A stretch of 64,000 nucleotides of DNA from Petunia secreta (GCA_029990175.1 JARKIP010000028.1:11968501-12032500), one strand, 5' to 3'; positions 47,076 to 58,664 are shown, numbered from the stretch's first letter. Made by a program: numbers and translations. Notes: generated by a model from the sequence alone, not told the origin.

Positions 47076-48167
47076 TATACTTGACCATTTTTGATTAAAA
47101 ATGAAATCACATAGCTATTTTACAACCCATAATTGGAATGTTGTCGATGTTTGTAAATATTTGAAAAATAGATCTCTGCTAAAATAAACGTGAAAGAAAC
47201 TTTATGTCCCTTGAACTTCATCTCCATTAAAATGATGGATATTGTCCTTGAGCTCAGGGCGGATCAAGCGCCGTGACATCGGGTTTAGATACTTTCAATA
47301 TAATACGTAAATTTAAATGTAGAAATCAACTTGAATTGCGATAATTAGTAGTTTTGAATCCATAATTTTGAAGATGAATGACACAAAATATTAAGTACAA
47401 TATGTTTTAAGACATGCACTGATTATAAATAATTTAATTGCCAGTGTACAAGTATATTGATTTGTATGTTTAAGTATCATATGGCCCTTAAATTTGTTTA
47501 TTACTACTAAGTCATATTGTCCTCTTTGCACAACACAACCTCACTTCCGCTGTGTGCATATACTTTCATTACCAACGAGTTAAAGATTTGCTATGTAGTA
47601 TGATGTGACTACAAGGAGAAATAATACAGTAATATATAGCAGTTCCCATTTGTTATACCAACCTTTCCTAATTGAGTCTCACAGGTATCTACGGTAAAAG
47701 CTAAAAGGTGAGGATTACGTTTACCAATGAAATATAATGAGACCTTGGCAGCGACTTCAGCTAACTATTTCTTAATTTAATACCTGACACATTACCACCA
47801 AATTAAAGACTGTGGGGGTGCTAAATATTCTTCCATTATTAATCGGAATTTTTGGGTTTAATGATGGAGTCATTTTTTATACGTGCATTTTAGCCTTAAA
47901 ATGTGACTTTACTGCGCTATTCGAATTAATCGTACTTCGAATAGATACGAGATACTCTTTCGAAATATTCCTTCGCTCGTGTACATTTTTGTGTTTCTTC
48001 ATAGTGTAGAATAATTTTATCAAAATTTACATAGATACATTCAACAAACAAAATGCTAAATCACGTATTGAGGCAAAATAAGCACCTGTCTAGGAAACAT
48101 TATTTTTAATACCATCTTAAAATTTATATTTTGTAGTAGTAAATTAGTAATAATAGGTTTTAGATGT
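47076..48167. other. Intergenic, nothing recognised
   Basis: AT-rich; no supported gene or bounded repeat. Confidence 0.6.
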
Positions 48168-48208
48168 TGTCACTACTAGAAATAAGTGTTATTCCGAGGG
48201 ACTGTTTG

Positions 48209-48410
48209 GAGAGGGAATTCCTTCTTCCCTCTCCAAATATGTATTTTCACTCGCCCGAACGAAAAAAATAAAAAAATAAACACCGGCTTGGGAATTCCCT
48301 CCCAAGCCACAGGAGAAATTTCACTGCTTTTATTGTAGAGGGAATTCCCTCTCCAATAAAAATAGTCAGATCTGTCAGGTAAATGGCGAGGGACTTCCTT
48401 CTCCATGTAG
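48209..48410. repeat. Left subterminal palindromic motifs of the CACTA element
   Basis: About four variants of the motif GGAGAGGGAATTCCCTCTCC (perfect or near-perfect palindrome centred on GAATTC), at about 48209, 48287, 48335 and 48387. They are probable binding sites for the TNPA-like protein. Confidence 0.88.
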
Positions 48411-49077
48411 TAAATAAAAACTACACTCTTTCCCTTGCCAAAACGCACAGAATACGCACAACTCTCTTCTCCCCCAAACAAAATCCCCTTTCCCCATTGC
48501 TGCCCGTCTCCAACTCGTCCCTCTCCCCGACGATTTCACTTTTTTTCCCGTTCAACCCATTGCAAGCCCATCCCCATTAAGGTAAATATTTCTATTACAC
48601 TTTTTTATGCTTCTATGATTGTTATTGTTATGGAACCCTATAATGAATTAGTTTTATCACATAAATTCGTGAAATTTTATTGTGGATGAATGCTTGGGAA
48701 TTGTATCATTATTGTGATTTGAGAAAGAAATATAATTAGGAAATTATTGTAATTGTAAAATAATTTGGAATTAGTTGTTTAGCCTTATTTAAAAAAATTT
48801 AGAAATACTTGTTTAGCCTTAGTTTAACCTTAGAAAAATAATTTGGAAATATATAGTCTTAGAAAATTATTGAATAATTTTTAGTATTATTATCCCTCAA
48901 ATTTGAATGACATGGAAATAGTTGTAATTGAAAAATTCAATTGTGCATAATAGTGGTTGATTAGTGATCGAGGGAAGATTTAATTAGCAAAAGTAATAAA
49001 ATTTAAAAACAACTAGTGTAAAAGTGATATACTTTATTGGCTTTTTCTAAATATATTTATTTATACCCTTTGTGTAG

Positions 49078-49704
49078 ATGGAATCCGGTGAAAATCGTAG
49101 TTGGATGTATAATAGATTTTATGAAAATATGGGTTTGCGGAAATCATTCGTAGATGGGGTTGAGCGCTTTATTTCTAAAGCTAAATTGCTCCCGGAATAT
49201 ATGAGAGATGATAAAATCAAATGTCCTTGTTTGAAATGCAAGTGTAGCAACGTGCAACGAATAGATGTCGTTGTTCTACATCTTTACAAAAAAGAATTTA
49301 TGCCCAATTATTTCGTGTGGACTGCACATGGAGAGTCTAACCCTAGTGTCGATGAGGTCAACAACCAAAATGAATATGTAAGGGTTAGCGGTGCATACGT
49401 TGGGTATAACTATCCTATGCATGATATGATAAATGATGCATGTGGGATGTACCAAGGGGAACTATCTCAACCTACTTGTGAGGAGTTACCAAATGACGAG
49501 GCAAAGTTTTTTTACGAGCAGTTGGAAGAAGCTAGTCGACCATTTTACGAGGGGGCGGCCCATTCTAAGTTGTCCGTTGCAGTTAGGTTGCTTAGAATAA
49601 AATCAGATTATAATATATCTGAAGGAGGCATGGATGAGATCATTGGACTGTTGAATGAACTAAACCTAAGTAACTTGGCGCTGCCAACCTCGTACTACGA
49701 TTAA
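49078..49704 (+). CDS. Transposase-associated domain protein of the CACTA element (truncated)
   Basis: 208-residue frame starting at ATG 49078 directly after a TTTGTGTAG sequence that looks like a splice acceptor. Residues about 8-92 match the plant CACTA transposase-associated domain (Transpos_assoc): WMYNRFYENMG, GVERFISKAKL, a CPCLKCKC cysteine cluster, VVLHLYKKEFMPNY and VWTAHGES. The next part is acidic and, around residues 140-190, matches the region that precedes the transposase (FFYEQLEEASRPFYEGA; KLSVAVRLLRIK). The transposase proper (TNP2-like catalytic domain) is missing; the frame ends after another 20 residues. It could be a DNA-binding regulator or merely a relic. The frame is intact, which is notable. 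Confidence 0.85.
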   Translation: MESGENRSWMYNRFYENMGLRKSFVDGVERFISKAKLLPEYMRDDKIKCPCLKCKCSNVQRIDVVVLHLYKKEFMPNYFVWTAHGESNPSVDEVNNQNEYVRVSGAYVGYNYPMHDMINDACGMYQGELSQPTCEELPNDEAKFFYEQLEEASRPFYEGAAHSKLSVAVRLLRIKSDYNISEGGMDEIIGLLNELNLSNLALPTSYYD

Positions 49705-50096
49705 AAAAATGGTTTTATTTTTAGGGTTATCTTCAGAAAGAATTCACTGTTGTAAGAAGGGTTGCATGTTATTCTATAAGGAATATTCGAGCTTTGAATG
49801 AAAATGATTCTCGGTAGTTTGTTGTTTTTCCTATCGAATTAAACTTGAAAGTTGGACGTGTTTAGGATTGTTAAGTACTTTAGCGTTTTATTTGTTTGTG
49901 TTAGTTGGTATAGAACATGTGCGTACACTTGTTTAATTGCCCGGATTAGACAGATTGTGGTATTTAGAATGTTTTGGTGTTTTGGTGATTTGAATGCGCA
50001 GGTATATATACATATATTCTGTTGTTGCTCTATATGCTGTTGTTGCTGTGCTGCTTTGCATTGTTACTGATTTTTGCGTTTCAGATACACTATATT

Positions 50097-50495
50097 TGGA
50101 GAGGGTCCCTAGCCATTTGCCTTATTAAAAATATTTTTAATAAAATTGGAGAGGGAATTCCCTAGCAAAGTGAAATAAAAATATATAATTTTTATACTTG
50201 GAGAGGGAATTCCCTCTCCAATTTCCTAGCCAAAACTGAATAAACAAATATATTTCACACTTGGAAAAGAAATTCCCTCGCCAAGTTGAAGAAAATATTT
50301 TTCTCTCTCATGCATTTGGAGAGGGAATTCCTTAGCTGTATATTATCTGACACAATAAGAAAATTGGACTGACACAACAGCTTGAGAAGGAATTCCCTCC
50401 CCAAAGATGCTCTGCTACGAGCCGTATTCCGAGGGACCACTTGCTAGGGAATTCCCTCTCCATCACGCGTTTGGAGAGGGAAGTCCCTTGCCACT
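50097..50495. repeat. Right subterminal palindromic motifs of the CACTA element
   Basis: About eight variants of GGAGAGGGAATTCCCTCTCC, near 50097, 50148, 50200, 50261, 50316, 50383, 50436 and 50472. Spacing is roughly 40-65 bp. The perfect copy at 50200-50220 has both arms intact. Confidence 0.9.
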
Positions 50496-50546
50496 CTCCC
50501 TCGTTAAACTATTGATTTCTAGTAGTGTGTTTTTTTTTAATGTAAC

Positions 50547-53004
50547 TGTTGACACCCAATTTTGTCCCGGATTTTAATTAAAAGTATAATAATTTTAAAA
50601 TTAAGTTTAATTTTGAAGATTGCAAATAAATAGCTAATTTTAAAGGAAAATGGCCAAAATCGCAAATCGTCCCTTCATTTGCAGCGTGTTACATAATTAT
50701 TTGTTTAATAATAAAGGGCTAAATCTATTCTTAAATTGCAATTTAAAATTATTTCCGCAAAGCCCATATAACAAAAAACCCCAGCCCATACCCATTTTTT
50801 CCTTTCTCCACCCTATAACTAAAACCCTACACCCATTTTACCATAATCAGCCGCGGCACAACTGACTATGGAGGATCTTCTCCAAAAAACCATCTACACA
50901 AAAAACACAACTCCCTCATCTTACACACAGCAACCCACCATATACATCCCCATTTTTTCATCCGAAACGAGTTTAATAGCGGGGTGAGGGAAAGGGGGTT
51001 TTGGGTTCGATCTGTAAATGTTCATTTTCCATTTCATTTCTGAATCGAAACTAAAAAGAAGAGATCGAGAGGGGGTATCATTTTCAGTGGTGATTTGTTT
51101 TTGTCCCCTGTTGTTGAAATGAAGAAATAAAAAGGGATGAGAGGAGAGTGGCAGTGACGCCGCGAGCCTTGCCGGAGTTCTGCCGGAAAGAGCTCGCCGG
51201 TGTTGCTCCTCTCCCTGCGTTGACTGTGTCTCGCCGTTGAGCTCTGTTCCTCTTTTGTCTTCTCCGTTATTTGTTGATTTGCGACTGGATTCATTGTTCT
51301 GCAGTCATCGTTTCCCTTTTCTCTGTCTCACTGATGGTTGTTCATTCTCTGGGATTTGGTTTGGTTTTTTATCCTTGACGGGTCATTGGTTTATCAAGAT
51401 GTTTATATATTGCTATATCTATTTTGGGGACTCGATCTGCCGATTATGTGTCCGAATCTTTGTTTGTGCAGCGACCCGTTCGCCGAAGAACCCACTGGTG
51501 CAACCCTCCCTTTATTCTTGATTGATTCTCGTTAGTAATAACTTCTTGTTGCTTCACTGGTGCTGTGTTTGTTGATGTTCCTGATTTTGTTTGCCCTGTT
51601 TTGCTGCGTGGACTTGTGTTTCTGTGAAAGTTTGTGACATTACTATCTAATGAAGGGCCCCACATTGAGTTGTTGTGGATAATGTTGGCTGATGCCTTTG
51701 CTATGCTTGGAATACGCTAAAGATTTGTTGATTTGAACCGATATTGTGTTTGAATTACTAGGCCTATGGAAACAGTCTATTTGAACCCTACGCAAAAGGA
51801 ATTGACGAATACTATACATTAGAATTGACGAACTGATATTGAACCGATACTGCACAGGCCGATGAAAAATACATTTGCACGTATTGAGGCCTCGGGGTTG
51901 ATTCGAACACGATACTACACTTGAACCGTCCCGTTTCCGTGTCCCTAAGCAAAAAGGCGATGATGAATGCATTTTAACTCTAAGCAAGTTGAATAGAGTA
52001 GTGGGTTTGGTGCTTTGGCACGGCAACACGGCCCGGGCTCCGTGTTTGCAACCGTACCAAATCCCGAGCCTCTATTCGACGCGCCATGCAAACCTGAGCC
52101 TAAATTTTGCAAAAAAACAAACCCCTTATTATTATTATTATTCTATTATTATTATTATTATTATTATATATTCTATTATTATTATTATATATTTTATTAC
52201 TATTATTATTATTGTTATTTTATTATTATTATTATTATTACTTTATTATTGTTATTTTGTTTTATTAATTATTACACTTTATCATCGTACTAATTTAGTT
52301 TAAATTCCCATTTTATTGCGAGGTACATCTTGGCACGAGCAATTCGGGAATGCTTTTTGGCTAACTTCCGTTGCATTGGAGTCGATTGGACTGAATTCGG
52401 ACCCGAGCATTCAGAAATAAGACTTAGGAATTTTAGAAAACCCAAGGCTCCCGCGAGTTGATCAATTTACCGGTTTTATCTTTAACTTTGCTTTCCTTAG
52501 ATATTTATGTAAATAAAATGTGTGAATTATTTTATTTGATAATAATATTTGATTGCTTGGTATATTGCTTTACTTTATATGCATTATCCTTTTTATTTTT
52601 GAAGTCGTTATTTAATTTATTGCAAACTGGGGCAAATTAGCAAAATGCGTGCAAAATTAAAATATTTTTCATAAACAAGTTTTATTTCAATTAATTATTT
52701 TAGATAATTTTTTTAGAAAAGCATATTTTGCAAATATTTGGAAACCTGTCGGATTAACCGTATTTTACGGAATTTCGGAAGTGCCTTAAAAACCTTCTTC
52801 CGAAATTAATAAAACCTCTTACCTTTTAGAATCTCTGGAAGAAAGACCGTCTTTTTTATAAAACGGAGTTTTGCACGCATTTATTAATTTGGTTCCCTGT
52901 TTTCCTTAAATTGGGTGGCGACTCCAAAAACTCCAAAAGAGTTAGCCCATCCTGTCGATATTCCGGAATTTATCCTTTTTCGGGGTAATTTTTGGGGTTC
53001 AACA
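50547..53004 (+). repeat. 5' LTR of the 12-kb element
   Basis: 2458 bp. The only difference from the 3' LTR that I found is T at 51751 against C at 61255, at the same offset. Contains an (ATT)n-rich tract (about 52129-52263). Several short open frames are identical in both LTRs but carry no domain. Confidence 0.96.
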
Positions 53005-53007
53005 GCA

Positions 53008-53025
53008 TGGCGACTCCGCTGGGGA
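53008..53025 (+). other. Primer binding site, tRNA-Arg type
   Basis: TGGCGACTCCGCTGGGGA starts three bases after the LTR. Its complement TCCCCAGCGGAGTCGCCA corresponds, from memory, to the 3' end of a plant tRNA-Arg (acceptor GACTCCG). Ogre elements use tRNA-Arg. Confidence 0.8.
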
Positions 53026-55854
53026 GCAATAAAGGTTTTGACCATAAAGGTTTCCAATTGTTTGCAACTAGCATGCCTAATTTATTTGCTTTATTATATC
53101 TGTTTGTTTGGTTTGCCTTATAAAGCATGCATTGTATTAATTTGTGCATAATCTGCGTTCCGTTCACATTTCCTCCCTCATGGAGCCTGTCAATTCTCTT
53201 TCACCTCCCCGATTTCATCACGGGGTACCCGCTTGACGGGTAGCTATGCAGGAAGGGCATTGCCCTTACCTCACTCTTTCAAACTTCTTTCGTGTCACCA
53301 AAAGTTAGTTGGGGTATGGTTTGCCTGGTTTTGCCATGGCCGGTTTTACTGGTTTATGGGGCCAGGTTTATCCCGCATAGGTCTGAATCAGCCTCAACCG
53401 TTAGCCCACTCTTAGAAGGAGATTAGGTCATGCATGCATATACACCTTAGTTTGGGGGGAAAGTTCGGCAGATTTGGTTGGTTTGTGTTTTGGAGATGGC
53501 TTGGTGTAGTGAGATCTAAGAGGCGAAGCCCCTGGTGTCTTTAAAAGGATCAGTGGGGTCCCTCTCCTGAATGGCTTTGCGTGTGTGCAGGCCTATGTTG
53601 ATTATCCAGCTGCAACTTTGTAAAAATTGAAGTATGCTTGTCGCATACTAGGAGAGCGAAGCCCTTGTGTCTTTGAATGACTAGTGGGGTCCCTCCTTGA
53701 AGACCAGTGCGGTCTTGGCTACCTAGGAAACTGAGAGGCTTGATCAAAGCCGAGGACCAGTGAGGAGCTTTATGAATAAGGTCTGTGCGCCTTGCAAAAC
53801 CTAGGAAACTGAGAGGCTTGATCAAAGTCGATGACCAGTGAGGTTTTATTTTTGAAAGGCCAATTGGCGCCTTTCGTAATTTGCAGTCTGGTATTGTGAA
53901 GGCAGTTGGAAATTTCTCCTTGGATGTTGCAAAGCAATTGGAAATCGTGTTTGGAGGAGTGTGGATGTTTGCAAAGGCTATGGAGGGCTGTTTCGGGTTT
54001 TAGGCATTTGGATTTAGAATTTTGTGCAGATGCTGTGGAGAACATGAGCTGTGTTAAAATGTTAATTGCCTGCCTTGCTTTGTTTGCTCAAAATGCGTTA
54101 AATACTAGGTGTTGCTTGCTTGTATGCAATCCTATGAATGACATGCAAAATATCTTAATTACCCTTTGTGAGGTTTCTTTGTTTTGTTTATTTCTCTAGC
54201 AAATGTTGGATTTGTGAAGTGCCTGACCATTTACCATGCAAGGGGATTCGAGATTTGATTGACGGTAGACGCTCTAGTTCGTGAACGATGCAGCACTAGA
54301 AGTTAATGGCGTTGCTTGAAAGAACTTGGCAATTGAACTTAGTAGCATTGTTTTCAATTTTAATTCAGATTGAGGCCCTGAATTGCATTGTACTTTAAAG
54401 CTTGTGTTATTCCGAATCAACTCATTTTGAATTTATGAAAGTCGAAGTAAAATGCATCTCATTCTTATTATATTATTTACGCTTGCATTTGTTTCCATTT
54501 TAAAATTAAAATTGATAAACTTGCCAAAGCTTTGCTTGTACTGTATGGCAAAACAACTGAACAATTTAAAGCGATGCACTGAAAGTTATCGTCTGCGCTC
54601 TTTGGATATCGCACTATCTGTTAGAACCTCAACTGGGGCAACTTTTATTTGTTGGTGTATGGTGTTGAATCAGTGGTGCAGAACTACGCACGGTCTGATT
54701 CCCAAGGAGGGATACGTAGGCTCCCCCATCGGGCTCGACCCTTTAGCATTTAAGTTTTCATTTTCTCTCAAGAAGGACAACTGGGGCATTTTTTGCAAAA
54801 CGATGTTGGAGATGAAAGATCGCAACTGGGGCAATTTTTGCAAAAAAATGAGCTCGGAATGCGGAAGATAATAACTGGGGCAGAATTTTGCAAAAAGCGG
54901 CGTTGGTTATTAAAGATGAGTTGGCAAGAATTTTGAAATCGGTTAACCAAACAGTGCAAAGTCTAAGACAAAGGACGTTCAGTTTGTTTTAAAATATGTC
55001 ACAAGTTTAAGTCAAGACAAAAATTTTCAAAATGCATCTTTGACTTCATTTGCATGCTTATTTCACTCGCTATATTGCATTAAAATATTTTATCTTGCCT
55101 CTATCTTTCAAATTCTATGCTATTTGAGTTCATGAGCCAAGTTTCTGAAAGCAATTCGCAAATCCAAGTCCAAGGAGGACGAGGAAGCAGCGGAAGCGGC
55201 AAGATCAGGATGAAGTCTGCAAATCAAACGCTTCCCCCTCCCTCCCAAAACTAATGATTTTTCCTTGAGCGCAGGAATTTTCAAAGCAACAAGATGAGGA
55301 AACTAGCAACTATCAATTCCTCATAGAGTATTTGTCATACACATTGAACAATGTTGCCAAGATAACCGACCGAGATTAGAAGCGTTATCTGATTCATCGC
55401 ATACGCGAAACGACTTTATTTTCTCTCTATTTCTGCCCTTGCCTAATCAAAGTTCATTGCTTTATTGGCAACTTTACTTTACACTTTGCAGGAATTAAGC
55501 ATTAACTCAGTTTTCTCAAGGATAACACTCAACTCTTTAGGGCTTCACCAACATAAGCCGGACGGCTTAAACTCTCACTTTATATCCCCTTTATCTTTGA
55601 CATTTTCTTGTCCATGCAAATTCAATTAAAACTTTATTTTGCAGGCTATTCTATCATTTATTTTACAAGTATCAACTCCAAGTCTATCGTAAACAATCGA
55701 AGACGCTATTATATTGCCGATCCTGGGGGCTCACTTTATTTTGTAGTCAAGACCATTCCTCCGCGGAAGAGTTCAAAGAGTATAACGTATTCATGTGTTT
55801 ACGCTTTCGATAAGCGTCTTTTATATTTCACGCTTCCGGTAAGCGTCTTTATCT
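53026..55854 (+). other. Internal non-coding region, 5' part, of the 12-kb element
   Basis: No recognisable gag, protease or RT. Dispersed short repeats are seen: GAGAGGCTTGATCAAAG with GACCAGTGAGG (53729-53760 and 53811-53842), GCGAAGCCC with AGTGGGGTCCCTC (about 53523-53567 and 53655-53695), and AACTGGGGCA.TTTTTGCAAA three times near 54779-54895. Confidence 0.65.
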
Positions 55855-56275
55855 CACCTCGAAGGTGTTAATTATTTGAATGCCTCGAAGGCGTAATATA
55901 TTTGCCCCGGAGGCGTATTTGTGTCACCTCGAAGGTGTTAATTATTTGAATGCCTCGAAGGCGTGATTTTGTTGCCCCGGAGGCGTATTTGTGTCACCTC
56001 GAAGGTGTTAATTATTTGAATGCCTCGAAGGCGTAATATATTTGCCCCGGAGGCGTATTTGTGTCACCTCGAAGGTGTTAATTATTTGAATGCCTCGAAG
56101 GCGTGATTTTGTTGCCCCGGAGGCGTATTTGTGTCACCTCGAAGGTGTTAATTATTTGAATGCCTCTAAGGCGTTATTTTGTTGCCCCGGAGGCGTATTT
56201 ATGTCACCTCGAAGGTGTTTATTATGTGAATGCCTCTAAGGCGTAATTTTATGGACTCGATAGGTGTTTTAATAT
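55855..56275 (+). repeat. 70-bp tandem array with two-unit higher-order pattern
   Basis: Units begin (CACCTCGAAGGTG) at 55855, 55925, 55995, 56065, 56135 and 56205, exactly 70 bp apart. Units 1 and 3 carry GGCGTAATATATTTGCC and units 2 and 4 GGCGTGATTTTGTTGCC, so a 140-bp dimer was amplified. Each unit contains three short stem-loops: CACCTCGAAGGTG, GCCTCGAAGGC and GCCCCGGAGGC. The preceding ACGCTTTCGATAAGCGT is of the same type. Confidence 0.95.
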
Positions 56276-57480
56276 TCTACACTTTCTTAATCACATTTTG
56301 CAGCCTCCTGAGGCGTTTATACATTTGCTATACATATTTTAATGGCCTTACGTCGCTGATAAGTTTGTTAAGACATGCAGGATAATGTGAATATTCCAGA
56401 CGCATTACAGTCCATGATTGCCTTCAAATTGACTCCTCATAACTTAAAGCATTACGCTTTGTCATGAGTTATTGCCGAACAGGCGGCATTTCTACCCCTA
56501 TGACTTTCATTCCTAATAGGCGACAAAGCCGAGGCTTGTTTGGTGTTTTCAAAACTAAGCCAAATAGGGCATCTCTTTGTTTCAGGCTATAATCCGCACA
56601 AGGCCATCCTTGCCGGATTGTCTCGCCAATTGATTTATCAATGGCTATCGCACTGACTACTTTTCCGCACTACTTTGCTTTGCACTTATCTTGAATTACG
56701 CCTTCACACTTGCTTTAAAATTAATGCCTCGCTTTACTCTTTCAGGTTGACCATCGGCTACGAGGATTCCCTTTGTTGGACTATCTCGCCCATTGATTCG
56801 CCAAATGGCTCTTGCATTGCTTTACATTCCCGAACTGCTTTTCTTTGCACTTGTTTTGAATTATGTCGTCGCACTTGCTTTAAAATTGATGCCTTACTTT
56901 ACATTTTTCAGGTTGACCACCAGGCGGGGCTTCTCTCTTGTTGGACTTTCACGCCTGTTGATTTGCTAAATCGCTTTGGCGTTGCTTTACATTTCACGCT
57001 AAATTGCTTTGCACTTGCTTTCAATTATGCCTTTGCACTTGCTTTATATTATGACTTGCTTTACTTTTAGTATAACAGGTCAGCCCTGAGACCCTCCTTG
57101 CTTTGTGCCGGACCGGATCACCAGCTGATTTGTAGACGATCAATTCCAAGACCCTCCTTGCTGCGTGCCCGACCGGCTTGCCAATTGATTTGTCAAGATG
57201 TTCAAATTGCCTTGCCCTTGCTTTCAATTATGCCTTTGCACTTGCTTTATATTATGAACCGCTTTACTTTTAGCTTAGCAGGTTAACAGGTCAGTCCCGA
57301 GACCCTCCTTGCTTCGTGCCGGACCGGTTCGCCAGCTGATTTGTTCGACAATCAACCCCAAGACCCTCCTTGCTTCATGCCCGACCGGCTTGCCAGTTGA
57401 TTTGTCAAGATTGTTGAAAATGCCTTGCACTATGCCTTCGCATTTGCTTTATTGCTTCGCCAGTGGATGGGAAGACAATT
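56276..57480 (+). repeat. Diverged long-period repeats in the internal region
   Basis: Blocks recur at irregular intervals: TTGCTTTGCACTTG followed by TTTAAATTATGCC-like text (about 56672, 56836, 57008, 57229), and AGACCCTCCTTGCTTCGTGCC followed by GGACCGG (about 57088, 57150, 57300, 57360). Frames across this part are artefacts of repetition. Confidence 0.7.
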
Positions 57481-57499
57481 TATCAAAAATATTGCAGCT

Positions 57500-58075
57500 T
57501 GCACTTACAAATTACGTCATGCCTACCATAAGCAATTGGAAGACATTATTATTGAAGCCTATCGTAGACAATCGAAGGCCCTATCATTTGAAGCCTACCA
57601 TAGACAATTGGAGGCGCTATTATGAAGTCTACCGTAAACAATCGGAGACATCACATTTACCAAGTCTACCGTAGACAATCGAAGACGTCATTATCATTTA
57701 AAACCTTCCATAAACAATTGGAGGCCTTTTTATGAAGCCTATCGTAGACAATCGAAGGCGCTATTGTTATGGAGCCTACCGTAAACAATCGGGGGCTTCG
57801 TTAGGAAGTCTATCGTGAGCAAGCGAAGACATCGCTATTGTTATGGAGCCTACCATAAACAATTGGAGGCCTTTTTATGAAGCCTATCATAAGCAATTGA
57901 AGGCTCTTTTGTTATTGATCCTACCGTAAGCAATCGGAGGGTCTTATTATCAAGTCTATCGTGAGCAAGCGAAGACATCGTTATCATTTGAAGCCTACCA
58001 TAAGCAATTGGAGGCATTATTCTGAAGCCTATCATAGGCAATTGAAGGCTCTTTTGTTATTGTTCCTACCGACGA
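57500..58075 (+). repeat. Irregular repeats with CCTACCGTAGACAATCGGAGGC core
   Basis: Ten or more variants of the type GAAGCCTAYCRTARRCAATYGRAGGC follow one another at about 35-65 bp. Each core is an imperfect palindrome (GCCT...AGGC). Confidence 0.85.
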
Positions 58076-58312
58076 CCATCAGTTTCTCAAAGATCATTCG
58101 CCTTGTCGCATATGCAACACAAATCTATTTCTTCTTTTTTCATTATAGCTTTCGTTTCATTATTCACTCGTTTTCTAACGCATTTTCCTTAAATTTGCAG
58201 AAATTAAACGGCAGATTCGATAAGAACTGAAGGCTGCCATCAAATTTAGGCTCGTTCACCTATATTGAACGTTTTGGGCCCGTTCGCCTTAAAAATGAAC
58301 AATCAGGGTTTA

Positions 58313-58452
58313 TCCACCCACAAATAGGATATCTCGGGTTCTTCCACCCACAAATAAGATATTCGGGTCATTCCACCCACAAATAGGATATTCGGGTCAT
58401 TCCACCCACAAATAGGATATCTCGGGTCCTTCCACCCACAAATAGGATATGC
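58313..58452 (+). repeat. 29-31-bp tandem array, five units
   Basis: TCCACCCACAAATAGGATAT followed by (CT)CGGGT(C/T)(A/C/T)T, repeated five times with slight length variation. Confidence 0.93.
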
Positions 58453-58664
58453 AGGTTTCTTTCAAGATTGCATTGAGACACTGGATGCTTCAAGACCAGA
58501 CGTTTCATTTGTTTTGTCAAGGGATTGAAACACAATACAAGATTGCGTTGTAAACTGCCTCTTCATCAATTAAAGCATTATGCGTATCATGGTTTGTTGC
58601 CGAACAGGCGGCATTTTCTATCTTTATGATTCTTCTTTCAAAATAAACGTTATGTTGAAGCCTG

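Larger units (their letters stand above)
48171..50527. mobile_element. CACTA transposon derivative with TGT duplication
   Basis: Perfect 13-bp terminal inverted repeats CACTACTAGAAAT (48171-48183) and ATTTCTAGTAGTG (50515-50527), flanked by the 3-bp duplication TGT (48168-48170 and 50528-50530). CACTA ends plus a 3-bp duplication define the superfamily. Both subterminal regions are packed with short palindromic motifs. At 2.36 kb it is far shorter than autonomous elements (usually around 10 kb or more) and encodes only the N-terminal transposase-associated domain. Confidence 0.96.

Noticed and set aside
52015..52303. Two frames with poly-Tyr and poly-Ile/Leu runs, present twice in the window
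   Set aside because: They translate an (ATT)n microsatellite inside the LTRs.
55855..56275. CRISPR-like array of regular 70-bp repeats
   Set aside because: The whole 70 bp repeats without unique spacers, in a plant retrotransposon; it is a tandem repeat, not a CRISPR array.
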